A stretch of DNA of 64,000 nt. Origin: Aminipila sp032051575. Lineage in GTDB: Bacteria > Bacillota > Clostridia > Peptostreptococcales > Anaerovoracaceae. This document shows positions 8,596 through 17,787 of the stretch, in pieces. The position numbers and the translations under genes were made by a program. Position 1 is the first letter of the stretch; the number at the start of each line of letters is the position of its first letter. The DNA lies in contig NZ_DAMBYD010000006.1 of NCBI RefSeq assembly GCF_032051575.1, forward strand, positions 124,001 to 188,000, in the 5' to 3' direction. A model generated the notes under the pieces. That model ran no database searches, was not told the origin of the DNA, and saw only the letters and a list, made by a program, of their open reading frames with translations.

Positions 8596-11500
8596 CTACT
8601 TTGATAGCAAATTGTACAATAGCTGTGCCATTTCCGCTCTACTAGTCATGCTCTTTGGAGTGAGCTTACTGGCGTTGCCACTGATGGTACCCGTTTCCAC
8701 TAGCAGTGTCATGGCATCATTCGCCCAGGCGGCAATCTCGGTACTGTCGGAAAAGTTGGTGAGTATCTTGCCTGAATCCCCCTCAGGCAGCTCATTTAAG
8801 GATTTCAATACACTGTACAGCAACGTAAACATCTCCTGGCGTGTGATTTCCTTTTTCGGTACAAACAGGTTATTACCCACTCCTTCGGATATTCCAAGCC
8901 TCTTCGCCTCAGCCAGGTAACCTGTATAATAGGTGTTACCCGCATCTTTGAAGTTATCCTTAGACTTTTCATTCGGAGCTATTCCATACGCCTTCATCAA
9001 CATGACTATGAATTCTCCTCTGGTCAGCTTTGCTTCCGGGCTGAAATGATAGTTGCCAGTGCCTTTCGTAATCTCCCTCGCGGCTATATACGAAACCGCC
9101 TTTTCATACCATGCGCCAGCCTTTATATCGTTAAAACTCACCTGATTGAAGCCTACGGCATAGTAGCTAAAATGTGTTGTGCTGAAGGTAACGGATCTTG
9201 TGACTGGGTCATAGTGCCCGTCGGGTACGGAAAGTGCCTTACCACTGCCGTCGATGTACCATACAACAATTCTTTCAGGGTTCGCTAGTTCGGCTGCTGT
9301 AGGTGTATAAGGTATACTTACCATAACTGGCGCAGCCGGGTTATTCCATTCGGTTTGCGCTCCGTCGAGAGTCAAGTTAAGTTGGATAAGTGGCCGATCG
9401 CCAATCGTCATTTTTATTTCATCAGTCAGCTTTGATTTATCACCCTTTCCGATTGTGATGTCCGCTTGTTTCCCTTTAATGCCCGCGATTCCCGCCAGCA
9501 TGTCTATGGGGATAGTAACGTTGCCTATACTATTGCAGAAGTTCATAGAGTCCTTCTCTTTTAAGCGGTACAGGGAATTAACAGGTATTCTCAAAGTATA
9601 TGCGTTTATGCCTGGGATGGACGGTATGTTAATGCCCTCTGTTTCTGTACCGTCAAATATGTCTTTTCCCAGAGTTCCCACGTCTACCGTTGCCCTATGG
9701 GTATCCATATCTACATTAACTGGCAGGGTGCTTTTCGATAAGCCGCTGTTTGAAACCACTGCCTTGTAAGTTGGCGTTGTACTGTTAGTTGGGGAATTGT
9801 TCCCCCCTCCTGGAGAATTGTCACCCCCTCCCGAGGAGGGCTTAGCCTCCATACGCTCAATAGCTATAGTATAAGTCTTTGTTGTGCCATCTTCTGCTGT
9901 CACTGTAACTTCTACAATGTTACTCCCCACGTCAAGATTTATGGCTCCTGACGAGCTGCTGCTTGTTACCGTTATGCCATTTACTTTTACTGTTGCATTG
10001 CTTTCTTCAACAGTGGGGGTTACTGTTACCGTCGTAATATTATTTGGCACACTTGCAGTATAGTTTGTTATCCCAGACACAAACATGGGAGATAAGGTAC
10101 TATTGCTTAATGTTAAGCTGCTTAAGTTTGCCTTGCTTGATTGGTTTACTTTTACTGTAAAAGTAACGTCAAAGCTTTGGTTTATGCCATTGTCCGCGGT
10201 TACTGTTATCGTTGCGGTATAAGTTCCAGCTGCAAGACCGTTTTGAGGCGTTATTGTAAAGGCTGCTGAAGTTGTACTACTGTTTAGGATAGTTGTACTA
10301 GGCTGCTCAAGGGTAAAACTCCCTTCGTTGACTCCGCTCAAAGCTACTGCTAAGTTTGTTACATCGCCTGTTCCAACTCTGCTTATTGTTATGCTTTTCG
10401 GAGTTGTTGAGACATATCCTTCTGTTTGTGCTGGAAAGGTATAGGTTCCTGTTTGTGATATTGCTAATCCATAAGTTGGCTTTGCAGTAACGATAATTGT
10501 GGCATTTTTACTATCTGTTAATTCTCCATCACTTACTGTAAAATTAACAGTATAAGTACCAGCTTTGTTTATCCCAGGTGTCCATGTTAAAGTCCCGCTT
10601 GCTGCATCAAATATTGCTCCTTCTGGTAAGTCAATTGCCGAATAGGTCACTGGACTACCATCAGGGTCTGAACCTGCCAATATAAAGCTAATCAAGCTGC
10701 CTTCTTCTCCATTGACTGTCCCTATTTCATCTAATACCGGTGGACTGTTATCCACCCATTTTGCATAAATAGTTGTATCTGCTGTAATTTTATCTGTATT
10801 AAAATTACAAGGTGTCAAACAGCCTGAATCCTTATACCACCCTTTAAAGAGCTTTCCTTCATACACGGGATCAGCTGGAGCTTTTATTGTACTCCCGGGG
10901 GTTGCTTTGATACTTGCAACAGAGCTGCCACCATTTGAATTAAAGGTAATGGTATAACACGTATTTATAGCAGTTAATCTATAATCTCCTTTTAATCCAT
11001 CGTTTTTATATATTGAATCAATATAAAGGGTTCCATCTTTCCCTATTGTAGGAGAATTTCGCGAATCACCAGTAGCCGCCTTCCAATTTATAGTACCATT
11101 GGGGTTTATAGCATATAGTTCGCCAAATGATGGGCCTAGCGTCTGTGTCGTAGTATAAATAATCCCATTTGCGCCTATTATGGGTGTACTTCTTGTGTCC
11201 TCTTCATTAGAGAACTTTAAAGACCACTTTGTTTCTCCTGTTGTTCCTGAATCATTAATGGCACAGAAATAATCATATGCTCCTAAATATAGCGTACCAT
11301 CTGCTCCTATTGCTATTGAACTGCTTATCTCCGTGCCACTTGTTTTCATTCTCCACTTGAGGGTTCCACTTGGATTTATAGCACATAATATACCAGTATC
11401 ACTCCCAATGTAAATAGTTCCATCTACTCCTATTGCCGCTGCATTACCTAAAAAACCCTCTACATCATATGACCACTTAATGCTGCCAGCAGGATTTATG

Positions 11501-12213
11501 GCATATAATTTGCCTTCACAAGTACCAATATAAATAGTTCCATCTGCTCCTATTATTGGAGAAGCAGCTAGCGTATTTCCTAAATCAATTTCCCACTTTA
11601 GGCGACTACCTGGATTTATGTCAGAATTTATGGCCCTAAATTTACCATCCATAAAACCAGCATAAATAGTTCCGTCTGCTCCTATTGCAGGGGAATCTGC
11701 CACCTGGCCTCCTACAGAATATGACCATTTCAGAGTACCATCTGGATTCATGGCATACAATTTATTGTCATTCGAATTCACCGGACTAAATATACTAAAC
11801 GAAATCATGTAAATAGTTCCGTCTGCCCCTATTATCGGTGAAGATAATATTGGTTTTCCCACCAGAGGATAGGTCCACTTCACAGTCTTATCGGGGTTTA
11901 GCGCATACATTGTGCCAATTTCCGAACTAAAATAAATTGTCCCATCTGCCCCTATTGCAGGTGCAGTTCTTACGAGATAATCTGCGCTGAATGACCAAAA
12001 TATTTCATATTTTGAAGGCCCAGTATACCGTGATTGTCTTGTCCAGTTATATTCTGTTGGTTGAGCGGCATTCAAGTCATAAGCTCCAGCAGAATATTGG
12101 CTGCCTTGGCTAAAAAGTGTTTCTGTTTCTGCTTGTGCCGTTTGAGTATTTATAATTATATTAAAAACAATTAATGCAATCATCGAAATTGACACGAGAA
12201 TTTTTTTCATCAT
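8596..12213 (-). CDS. Large secreted S-layer-anchored protein: beta-propeller, Ig-like domains, three SLH domains
   Basis: 1205 residues. The signal peptide ends near residue 28 (NTQTAQA). Next come about nine PQQ/propeller-type repeats built on IGADGTIYxGS and LYAINPxGxxKW, roughly residues 55-430. Then an InlB-type B repeat (CYTITFNSNGGSSV ... GWYKDSGC ... TIYAKW), an Ig-like putative-binding domain (AGSDPDGSPVTYSA ... TWTPGINKAGTYTV), a further beta domain, a cadherin-like beta-sandwich (LSSLTLSNSTLSP ... NYTASVP), a Gly/Ser/Pro linker (GGGDNSPGGGNNSP), a domain of about 190 residues, and three SLH domains in the last 190 residues (FNDIKAGAWYEKAV, FKDAG, FSDSTEIAAWA). SLH domains hold such proteins to pyruvylated wall polymers. 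The ligand is unknown. Single-gene unit with its own terminator. Confidence 0.92.
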   Translation of the reverse strand: MMKKILVSISMIALIVFNIIINTQTAQAETETLFSQGSQYSAGAYDLNAAQPTEYNWTRQSRYTGPSKYEIFWSFSADYLVRTAPAIGADGTIYFSSEIGTMYALNPDKTVKWTYPLVGKPILSSPIIGADGTIYMISFSIFSPVNSNDNKLYAMNPDGTLKWSYSVGGQVADSPAIGADGTIYAGFMDGKFRAINSDINPGSRLKWEIDLGNTLAASPIIGADGTIYIGTCEGKLYAINPAGSIKWSYDVEGFLGNAAAIGVDGTIYIGSDTGILCAINPSGTLKWRMKTSGTEISSSIAIGADGTLYLGAYDYFCAINDSGTTGETKWSLKFSNEEDTRSTPIIGANGIIYTTTQTLGPSFGELYAINPNGTINWKAATGDSRNSPTIGKDGTLYIDSIYKNDGLKGDYRLTAINTCYTITFNSNGGSSVASIKATPGSTIKAPADPVYEGKLFKGWYKDSGCLTPCNFNTDKITADTTIYAKWVDNSPPVLDEIGTVNGEEGSLISFILAGSDPDGSPVTYSAIDLPEGAIFDAASGTLTWTPGINKAGTYTVNFTVSDGELTDSKNATIIVTAKPTYGLAISQTGTYTFPAQTEGYVSTTPKSITISRVGTGDVTNLAVALSGVNEGSFTLEQPSTTILNSSTTSAAFTITPQNGLAAGTYTATITVTADNGINQSFDVTFTVKVNQSSKANLSSLTLSNSTLSPMFVSGITNYTASVPNNITTVTVTPTVEESNATVKVNGITVTSSSSSGAINLDVGSNIVEVTVTAEDGTTKTYTIAIERMEAKPSSGGGDNSPGGGNNSPTNSTTPTYKAVVSNSGLSKSTLPVNVDMDTHRATVDVGTLGKDIFDGTETEGINIPSIPGINAYTLRIPVNSLYRLKEKDSMNFCNSIGNVTIPIDMLAGIAGIKGKQADITIGKGDKSKLTDEIKMTIGDRPLIQLNLTLDGAQTEWNNPAAPVMVSIPYTPTAAELANPERIVVWYIDGSGKALSVPDGHYDPVTRSVTFSTTHFSYYAVGFNQVSFNDIKAGAWYEKAVSYIAAREITKGTGNYHFSPEAKLTRGEFIVMLMKAYGIAPNEKSKDNFKDAGNTYYTGYLAEAKRLGISEGVGNNLFVPKKEITRQEMFTLLYSVLKSLNELPEGDSGKILTNFSDSTEIAAWANDAMTLLVETGTISGNASKLTPKSMTSRAEMAQLLYNLLSK

Positions 12214-12381
12214 TTTGTATTCCTTCCTTATTTTGTGTACCTTCCTTTATAGTCTTGATTTTATATAAGGATTTTTCCATTAATTTCTGTATTACTTTAG
12301 ACTACTTGAAATTCAAAGTATATTCAATGTCGTTTTATAGTTGTTTTTATCGGATTTAACATTAAAACGGCTATAAAAACA

Positions 12382-12398
12382 CCACCCTATATGGGTGG
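12382..12398 (-). terminator. Rho-independent terminator after the AraC gene
   Basis: CCACCC / GGGTGG arms; on the minus strand the hairpin is followed by TGTTTTTAT. Located 25 nt after the AraC stop codon. Confidence 0.65.
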
Positions 12399-12420
12399 CT
12401 CTAAAGTTTCCATTACTAAA

Positions 12421-13371
12421 TTAGAATAAAAATAAATCTAAATAATCTTTCAACATCAAATTATTCAACGGTTCAAGCACCTCGCTCAAACTCAGTTCCA
12501 TCTCCAAATCCTCCTCATTCATCATATTTTGATAAATCTTACGGAATTGACTGGGCGTACATTTATACCATTCTTTAAATGCGCTATAGTAATATTTGGG
12601 ATCTGAAAAGCCGCAAGCCTCTGAAATATCCATAATATTTAAATCCGTTGTCATTAATAATTTCTCAGAATTATTGGCTCTGATGTAGCTTAATAACTTT
12701 CTGAAACCTATTTCAAATGTTCGTAGGAACTCGGAAAGATAAGACTTAGTCAGATTAAAGTCTTGTGCCATGGTCTCTAACGTAATTTTCTCAGTGGAAT
12801 GACTCTGGAGGTATACCATCATGTTGCGGCTGCGCTCCATAAGCTCTTTTTTTAATATCAGCTCCGGGTTATAGAAAAATGCAAGATCGAAGTGATGAAC
12901 CAATAAATCAATGATTTTTTCCACTCCATTGATTATCGTATTTTGAAAATCATCGTCAGCGTTTTCGTGATTTGATAAATAAAACAGTATAGCGACTAAC
13001 GTTCCTCTCATTTGTTTGTGGTAATATGTAGGATAAGGTTTACTGCTCTCTCTAGTAGCTTCACAAACGAAAAGAAGACTAGTTATGTAAGTATATTTTT
13101 CTGCAAACCATTCTAAATTAATGTAAAAAGAGATACAGATGTTATCTTCTTTTTCCCCAGATAGAAAGTGAGCATCTTTGTCAACCAAGATAAATTCACC
13201 GGCAGACAGGTTAAACTCCTCAAATTCGTACGAAAAGTTTACAGTTCCCTTTAGACAGAAAATCATCTCCACAATATTCTCATGAATATGTGTTGGCACG
13301 AATTCAATATTCCTTATACGAACGCCTAGAGGGGTATTCTCAATCCATGATATCTTTTCTTCATAAAACAT
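12421..13371 (-). CDS. AraC family transcriptional regulator with cupin-like N-terminus
   Basis: 316 residues. The N-terminal half is a cupin-like sensor (FVPTHIHENIVEMIFCLKG, FNLSAGEFILVD). The C-terminal third is the two-HTH AraC domain (ITLETMAQDFNLTKSYLSEF and IMDISEACGFSDPKYYYSAF, then CTPSQFRK). AAGGA lies 8 nt before the ATG. The gene directly downstream on the same strand is the SLH surface protein, 207 bp away with a terminator between, so they are not one transcript. The target is unknown. Confidence 0.9.
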   Translation of the reverse strand: MFYEEKISWIENTPLGVRIRNIEFVPTHIHENIVEMIFCLKGTVNFSYEFEEFNLSAGEFILVDKDAHFLSGEKEDNICISFYINLEWFAEKYTYITSLLFVCEATRESSKPYPTYYHKQMRGTLVAILFYLSNHENADDDFQNTIINGVEKIIDLLVHHFDLAFFYNPELILKKELMERSRNMMVYLQSHSTEKITLETMAQDFNLTKSYLSEFLRTFEIGFRKLLSYIRANNSEKLLMTTDLNIMDISEACGFSDPKYYYSAFKEWYKCTPSQFRKIYQNMMNEEDLEMELSLSEVLEPLNNLMLKDYLDLFLF

Positions 13372-13532
13372 AACGTCATTCCTTATCTTGTTAACAAATT
13401 AACTTATTGTAATATAAAAAAATAAGCACCATCTCCTCATGCATTTTGAAATCATATCATGAATGACGAGAAATTAATACTTATTATCTTTTAGAAATTT
13501 GAAGTACAAAGCTCCACAATTCTCAAATTCTA

Positions 13533-13598
13533 CTATTTCATTTTTACGCCTGAATTCAGCATCCATAGAATTGCCAGCATATTATTGTTTTTAGTCAT
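13533..13598 (-). pseudogene. N-terminal remnant of a WYL/HTH_11-type regulator
   Basis: Minus-strand MTKNNNMLAILWMLNSGVKM followed by one residue and a stop. This is the usual opening of YafY/WYL regulators (N-x-MLAILWML-x-SG). The remaining 280 or so residues are absent. GTGGGGG lies before the ATG. Confidence 0.5.
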
Positions 13599-14212
13599 AA
13601 TGTGCCCCCACTTCTTTTATGAAGCTCAATATTTAAAATATCTTTATTACTCATGAAAGAACACTCATCTCCCACAGGAATAACAATCTAAAACAACATT
13701 TTAATTTTACTCCTTCAAGAAGACTTTTACAACAAATTCCAAATTACATTCTAGGCATTGAGTTGACCTCCATAATACGACCTTATTTTTTCCCTCGGTA
13801 ACAACACAGGATATTATTAGAAAAAAGTACTCCTTTGACTTAGCACAATGTATATGGAAAACCAGGCACTCAAGCCAGGTTCTTCGTTTTAACCCCTATA
13901 AAAAGTTATGATAGCAGTCTTTCATATTAAATATAGCATATTTTATCTCCAGTTCAAGTCATGTCTAATACAGATCTGAATAAAATTCTTTCATCAGCAA
14001 ATAATAACTCTATTAATATAAAGGAATAATTGATCAAAACCCCCATAGGCAAGAGAAAAACAATTGATGGCTTTACCATGGCTGAAAGCTAAATAGATGT
14101 AGAAATATTAAGAAGAGGTTCAGCAGTTACCCTAAACCTACTGACAACAAAATAAACTTTTTATGAAAAGGAGTAAATTATATGAACCGTGATAAACTCA
14201 TAGACCAAATAA

Positions 14213-14645
14213 AAGTCCTTTATTTTTCAATCATGGAGAGCTAATGCTTCGTACAGACACAGGCGATTATATACTAAACGATGGAGAGATTCACTTATGT
14301 TTGATTCTTCTATCGGGCATACCTATGTCAATGGGCAAGACAACCTTCTCACTTTTTTAGTTATTAATTATTATCCAAACTAATCATGTTGCTTAACTAA
14401 TCAACCTTTTGTGTCCCTAATCCATATACAGGAATTTTGGCATTGTCACCATCCGTTCTTTTTAATTTATACAATTAAAAATGAGGCAGAGTCTGTAGGT
14501 TATTTAAGTATTTCCTGATACCGCGGCCATTAATCTTGTATTTTAGATTTTATCTCTTCTCCAACAAGCAGACTACCTCCGTATGCCTTGAATTTGCGAT
14601 AATGATGTCGTCAAGACATAGTTGTTCCGTGGCGGAACAATTCGT
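14213..14645 (-). repeat. rlmD-3'-end repeat, copy 3 (partial, shares two blocks with copy 1)
   Basis: 14213-14359 appears identical to 4767-4913 (147 bp), and 14516-14613 matches 4935-5032 with one mismatch (98 bp). The core reads DDIIIANSRHTEVVCLLEKR-stop on the minus strand. The terminator half is missing; instead a short unrelated frame abuts at 14213. It lies about 55 nt 3' of the AraC-type gene at 14699. Confidence 0.75.
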
Positions 14646-14698
14646 CTTTTTTTCTGCATAAAAAACTCTTGCTTGTCCATATTATGTGATGTATTAAA

Positions 14699-15574
14699 TC
14701 ATACTGCCTCAAATGATGGATTTAAAAGATGATCTGGGAAAACATCTTCAGAAACAAATTCAGTTGTTGGTGTATTATGGTCAACTTCCTGAAAATCGGC
14801 ATTATCAAACCATACCTGCCCTTTACCGGTCAGCAATATACCTATGTTAATAATAGCTCCATTCTCTGGTATATCCAGTACACAAGAATAGTAGTTCCAT
14901 TCAGTTGTTCCTGTAATTGGTCTGCTCTGCATATTATCAAGTTTCAACGTAACACTCAAAGCACTATCTATTCTCATCCATAATCCACACCAGCCTTCCA
15001 CGTCTTGGGTTTTTACAAAACCCGAAAAGCGCATCCTCTTTCCAACAAAAGTTTTAGCACTAATTTGTTGCATTATAGTACCAAATTCTCCAATTGAAAA
15101 TTCGTTTCCGATAGAGTGAATCATTGCTGACTTAGAACCCATATGATATATATTATGGTCAATGCTGACTTGGTATTTTTCAGGTGCGGTTCCTGTAATA
15201 ATCCAGTCTTTTATTTCATTATTCATATTTATTCCTCCAATACTTAAATCCTTAATGGCCGACCTATATCTGCCTGGGGGCAATTGATAAACACTTTTAA
15301 AAGCTCTCGTAAAGGCTTCTTGAGATTCAAAGTGGTAGATTAAGGCAACATCCAGTATAGACGTATTTGAATTTAGCAGAACGGAAGCAGCACTGGCAAG
15401 CCTTCGCTTTCTAATATAATCATATAACGAGATTCCAACTTCTCTTTGAAAAATTCTATGGAAATAGAATTTTGAAAATCCTCCTACTTTAGAAATTCCA
15501 TCTAAAGTCAGTTCTTCGCATAAATTCATTTCAATGTAATCTAATACTATTTGAATTTCTTGAATATGTGTCAC
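14699..15574 (-). CDS. AraC family regulator with C-terminal carbohydrate-binding-like domain
   Basis: 291 residues. The N-terminal AraC HTH pair spans about residues 5-105 (LTLDGISKVGGFSKFYFHRI, ILDVALIYHFESQEAFTRAF). The C-terminal half (about 115-290) is a beta-rich jelly-roll-like domain with repeated aromatic positions (RMRFSGFVKTQDVEGWCGLW ... GQVWFDNADFQEV), as found behind some Firmicute AraC proteins. I choose GTG at 15574 because GGAGG lies 8 nt before it; the GTG at 15583 overlaps that site. Ligand and target unknown. Flanked by repeat copies 3 and 4. Confidence 0.87.
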   Translation of the reverse strand: MTHIQEIQIVLDYIEMNLCEELTLDGISKVGGFSKFYFHRIFQREVGISLYDYIRKRRLASAASVLLNSNTSILDVALIYHFESQEAFTRAFKSVYQLPPGRYRSAIKDLSIGGINMNNEIKDWIITGTAPEKYQVSIDHNIYHMGSKSAMIHSIGNEFSIGEFGTIMQQISAKTFVGKRMRFSGFVKTQDVEGWCGLWMRIDSALSVTLKLDNMQSRPITGTTEWNYYSCVLDIPENGAIINIGILLTGKGQVWFDNADFQEVDHNTPTTEFVSEDVFPDHLLNPSFEAV

Positions 15575-15650
15575 CAATTTCACCTCCTTGCAATTATTAT
15601 AGCATAGGTTCAGATTGAATTTTTGATGGTTCTTGCCTTCTTCTATGCTA

Positions 15651-15826
15651 TTACATCAATTTTTTCCTATTTTAAAGGGGCAAAAATCCTTTCTACATCC
15701 GGTATTTTGCCCCAATTCACTTCAACCACAACATACTGTGATTCTTTCTTATTCTATTTTTAAACTACCTCTTCTCCAGCAAACAAACTATCTCCGTATG
15801 CCTTGAGTAGACAATAATGATACCAC
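15651..15826 (-). repeat. rlmD-3'-end repeat, copy 4
   Basis: Hairpin GGGGCAAAAATCC...GGTATTTTGCCCC at 15677-15713, then AACCACAACATACTGTGATTC, then the core ending near 15822. On the minus strand the core reads IIIVYSRHTEIVCLLEKR-stop. The middle section with the rlmD-like tail is deleted. It lies about 90 nt 3' of the hypothetical gene at 15915. Confidence 0.78.
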
Positions 15827-15914
15827 TTCCCCCTGTTTATGTTCATTTGCCTCAATGCTATTACACCCTTTTACTTTTAAGTAGTTTTCCTCAACATTAT
15901 TTATTTTTAAAATT

Positions 15915-16643
15915 CTACCACCTAAGAAACTTGGTATATTGATTGAATTCATATTCCATAGAAACATCAAGAAACAATGGGTCACTTATTAAATTACTAA
16001 ATGCTTTAATGTATGGATCATCATTAATTTCATTCAATGTTAAATGAGAAACAGATATGCAATTTCCAGATACAAATTGCTTATCATCTTTTAAAAGATA
16101 TTGAATATATTCATCAGAAGCTAATCGTTCTTTTAATTTTAAATCACTTTGTTTCATATTTTCAGGGAAATATATATATATACTTTCCTCTGATAAGTCA
16201 TCTGCTAATTCTTTGGATGTAAAGTGATTTATAAAAGCATTAACTCTCTTGCTATTAACTAGTTCTGCATAAATTTCAATAGCATCTTTTTTAACCTTTG
16301 AAACTTGGAATGCAAAAATTTTTGAATTTGTTTCCAAGACAGAAATATTATCAAAAATCTGATAAAGCTCTGAAACTTGCTTTTCGAAACTTTTATTTTT
16401 CTTAAATCCAATATTATGCGATACTGTATAATATTCCACTGAGGGAACATTATACAGAAAAGACATCGCTTCTTGTACTCTTATATCTGTAAGAATAAAT
16501 GATTCTATGTCAAATCCTTTAATACAAATATTATTATTCTTGATTTTAGATATTTTGATTGAATTTGATATATCTAAGAATTCCGTCGTATATTTTTTTT
16601 CAAATATATGACGGAATTCTTCGGCAGTTATTTTTCTTAACAT
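15915..16643 (-). CDS. Hypothetical protein, 242 residues
   Basis: I do not recognise this protein. It begins MLRKITAEEFRHIFEKKYTT, has no signal peptide or membrane segment, and is rich in Lys, Glu, Ile and Phe, with a mixed alpha/beta pattern. The start at 16643 has TGGAG 5 nt before it; the longer frame to 16718 lacks a ribosome binding site. It sits between VanZ and repeat copy 4 on the common strand. Its strongly AT-rich codon use, together with the neighbouring repeat, suggests accessory cargo. Confidence 0.65.
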   Translation of the reverse strand: MLRKITAEEFRHIFEKKYTTEFLDISNSIKISKIKNNNICIKGFDIESFILTDIRVQEAMSFLYNVPSVEYYTVSHNIGFKKNKSFEKQVSELYQIFDNISVLETNSKIFAFQVSKVKKDAIEIYAELVNSKRVNAFINHFTSKELADDLSEESIYIYFPENMKQSDLKLKERLASDEYIQYLLKDDKQFVSGNCISVSHLTLNEINDDPYIKAFSNLISDPLFLDVSMEYEFNQYTKFLRW

Positions 16644-16794
16644 AAAAACTCCATTTAATTTTAAAACTATGGTCTTGTATATGTCCCTAGATATAAGGAT
16701 ACAACGCACCCACAACATTTGATTGATGCCGCCTGTTAAGTATCAGTCTTCAATACTGATATTTATACATCGAGGGCACATGAATATTAATTAT

Positions 16795-17439
16795 TTATGA
16801 TAAATATGGTAAAATAAGAAACTCAAATGCAAAAACAATATATATCAAAAACCATACTTCATGTTTTAAAACAAAGGGTATCTCGCTATACCCAACTAAC
16901 ACAAAACTGTTTTTAATGGCCGAGAATTTTTGAATAATTCTAAAAATTAAGTATCCAATAATTGTGCCAATCGTATTCATGAGTAAATCATCAACATCAG
17001 TTACTCTCATACTAAATATTTGGCTCGTTTCTATTGTTAATGAAAATAAAAAGCCCCCAAGGGCTACATGTTTTACACTACGTTGATTTTTCCAAAGTGT
17101 TGAACATAAAAATCCAAATGGTATAAATAAAATAATATTTGTAATATATGAAAATACATCAGTTTTTATTGATTTAAAAGGAATAAAATTAAAGGTTTCC
17201 GGACGTATCTCAATTCCAATATAAAGAATACGGGCAAGAGAAGAAATAGTAGTAAAATCAAGTATATACACAATTAAATATGTAAAAATCAGTTCACCTA
17301 AGATGTGTAGTTTTGAAATTCTTAAATTTTGTCTACTTGCGTAATATATTGTTACCATAATAAATGGTATAATAAATATCAAACATTTCATAAATTTTTC
17401 AGTGGCAGAGAATATATTCTCATAAATTATTCCAAACAT
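16795..17439 (-). CDS. VanZ family membrane protein
   Basis: About 214 residues with five or six membrane segments. The VanZ core is clear: FNFIPFKSI, NIILFIPFGFL, then SLTIETSQIFSMRVTDVDDL followed by LMNTIGTIIGY. VanZ gives low-level teicoplanin resistance in the vanA cluster; most chromosomal homologues have no assigned role. The start at 17439 follows AGAAGGA by 5 nt; an upstream in-frame ATG at 17469 lacks a good site. Confidence 0.85.
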   Translation of the reverse strand: MFGIIYENIFSATEKFMKCLIFIIPFIMVTIYYASRQNLRISKLHILGELIFTYLIVYILDFTTISSLARILYIGIEIRPETFNFIPFKSIKTDVFSYITNIILFIPFGFLCSTLWKNQRSVKHVALGGFLFSLTIETSQIFSMRVTDVDDLLMNTIGTIIGYLIFRIIQKFSAIKNSFVLVGYSEIPFVLKHEVWFLIYIVFAFEFLILPYLS

Positions 17440-17534
17440 TGTATTCCTTCTTCCTTTGTCATGCAGCATTCAAGTTGTTTATTTTTAATCCACCAGTGCA
17501 TACCTTTAAAAAGTCTATTTTATTCTAGAAATAA

Positions 17535-17711
17535 TTATTTGTAGAGATCAGATTGTAACCTATAAAGTCTTGCATATTCTTTATTCAGATTCAATAATTC
17601 TGAATGATTACCTTCTTCTAATACTTTGCCATTTTCAATCAAGATGATGTTATCTGCTAAATGAACCGCAGATAATCTATGAGATCTAAATATAATTATT
17701 TTATCAGTTAA
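17535..17711 (-). pseudogene. C-terminal remnant of an ABC exporter ATPase
   Basis: 58 codons encode the end of an ABC transporter nucleotide-binding domain: SHRLSAVHLADNIILIENGK, then VLEEGNHSELL and a basic tail. The H-loop histidine is present; Walker A, signature and Walker B are absent, and a stop codon lies just upstream in the frame. It sits in the 318-bp gap between VanZ and DUF5693. Confidence 0.75.
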
Positions 17712-17787
17712 TTAGGTTTTTATATTATAGAATATACGTTGAAGATATGTCTCAAGCAATTCATCTGATATTTATACGGTATTAATA

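Larger units (their letters stand above)
13372..14698. other. Gene-poor 1.3 kb with regulator remnant and repeat copy 3
   Basis: Contains a 21-codon WYL-regulator remnant (13533-13598), an imperfect hairpin near 13857-13887, an open stretch near 14040-14091 ending ...KRKTIDGFTMAES-stop, and a short frame at 14181-14243 (MNRDKLIDQIK..., good AAAAGGAG upstream) that runs into the duplicated block and stops there. None of these is an intact gene. Repeat copy 3 fills 14213-14645. Confidence 0.55.

Noticed and set aside
15788..15985. 65-codon minus-strand open frame ending LLSTQGIRR
   Set aside because: It overlaps the 242-residue gene in another frame and its last third is repeat copy 4; the recurring LSTQGIRR is just another frame of the repeat core.
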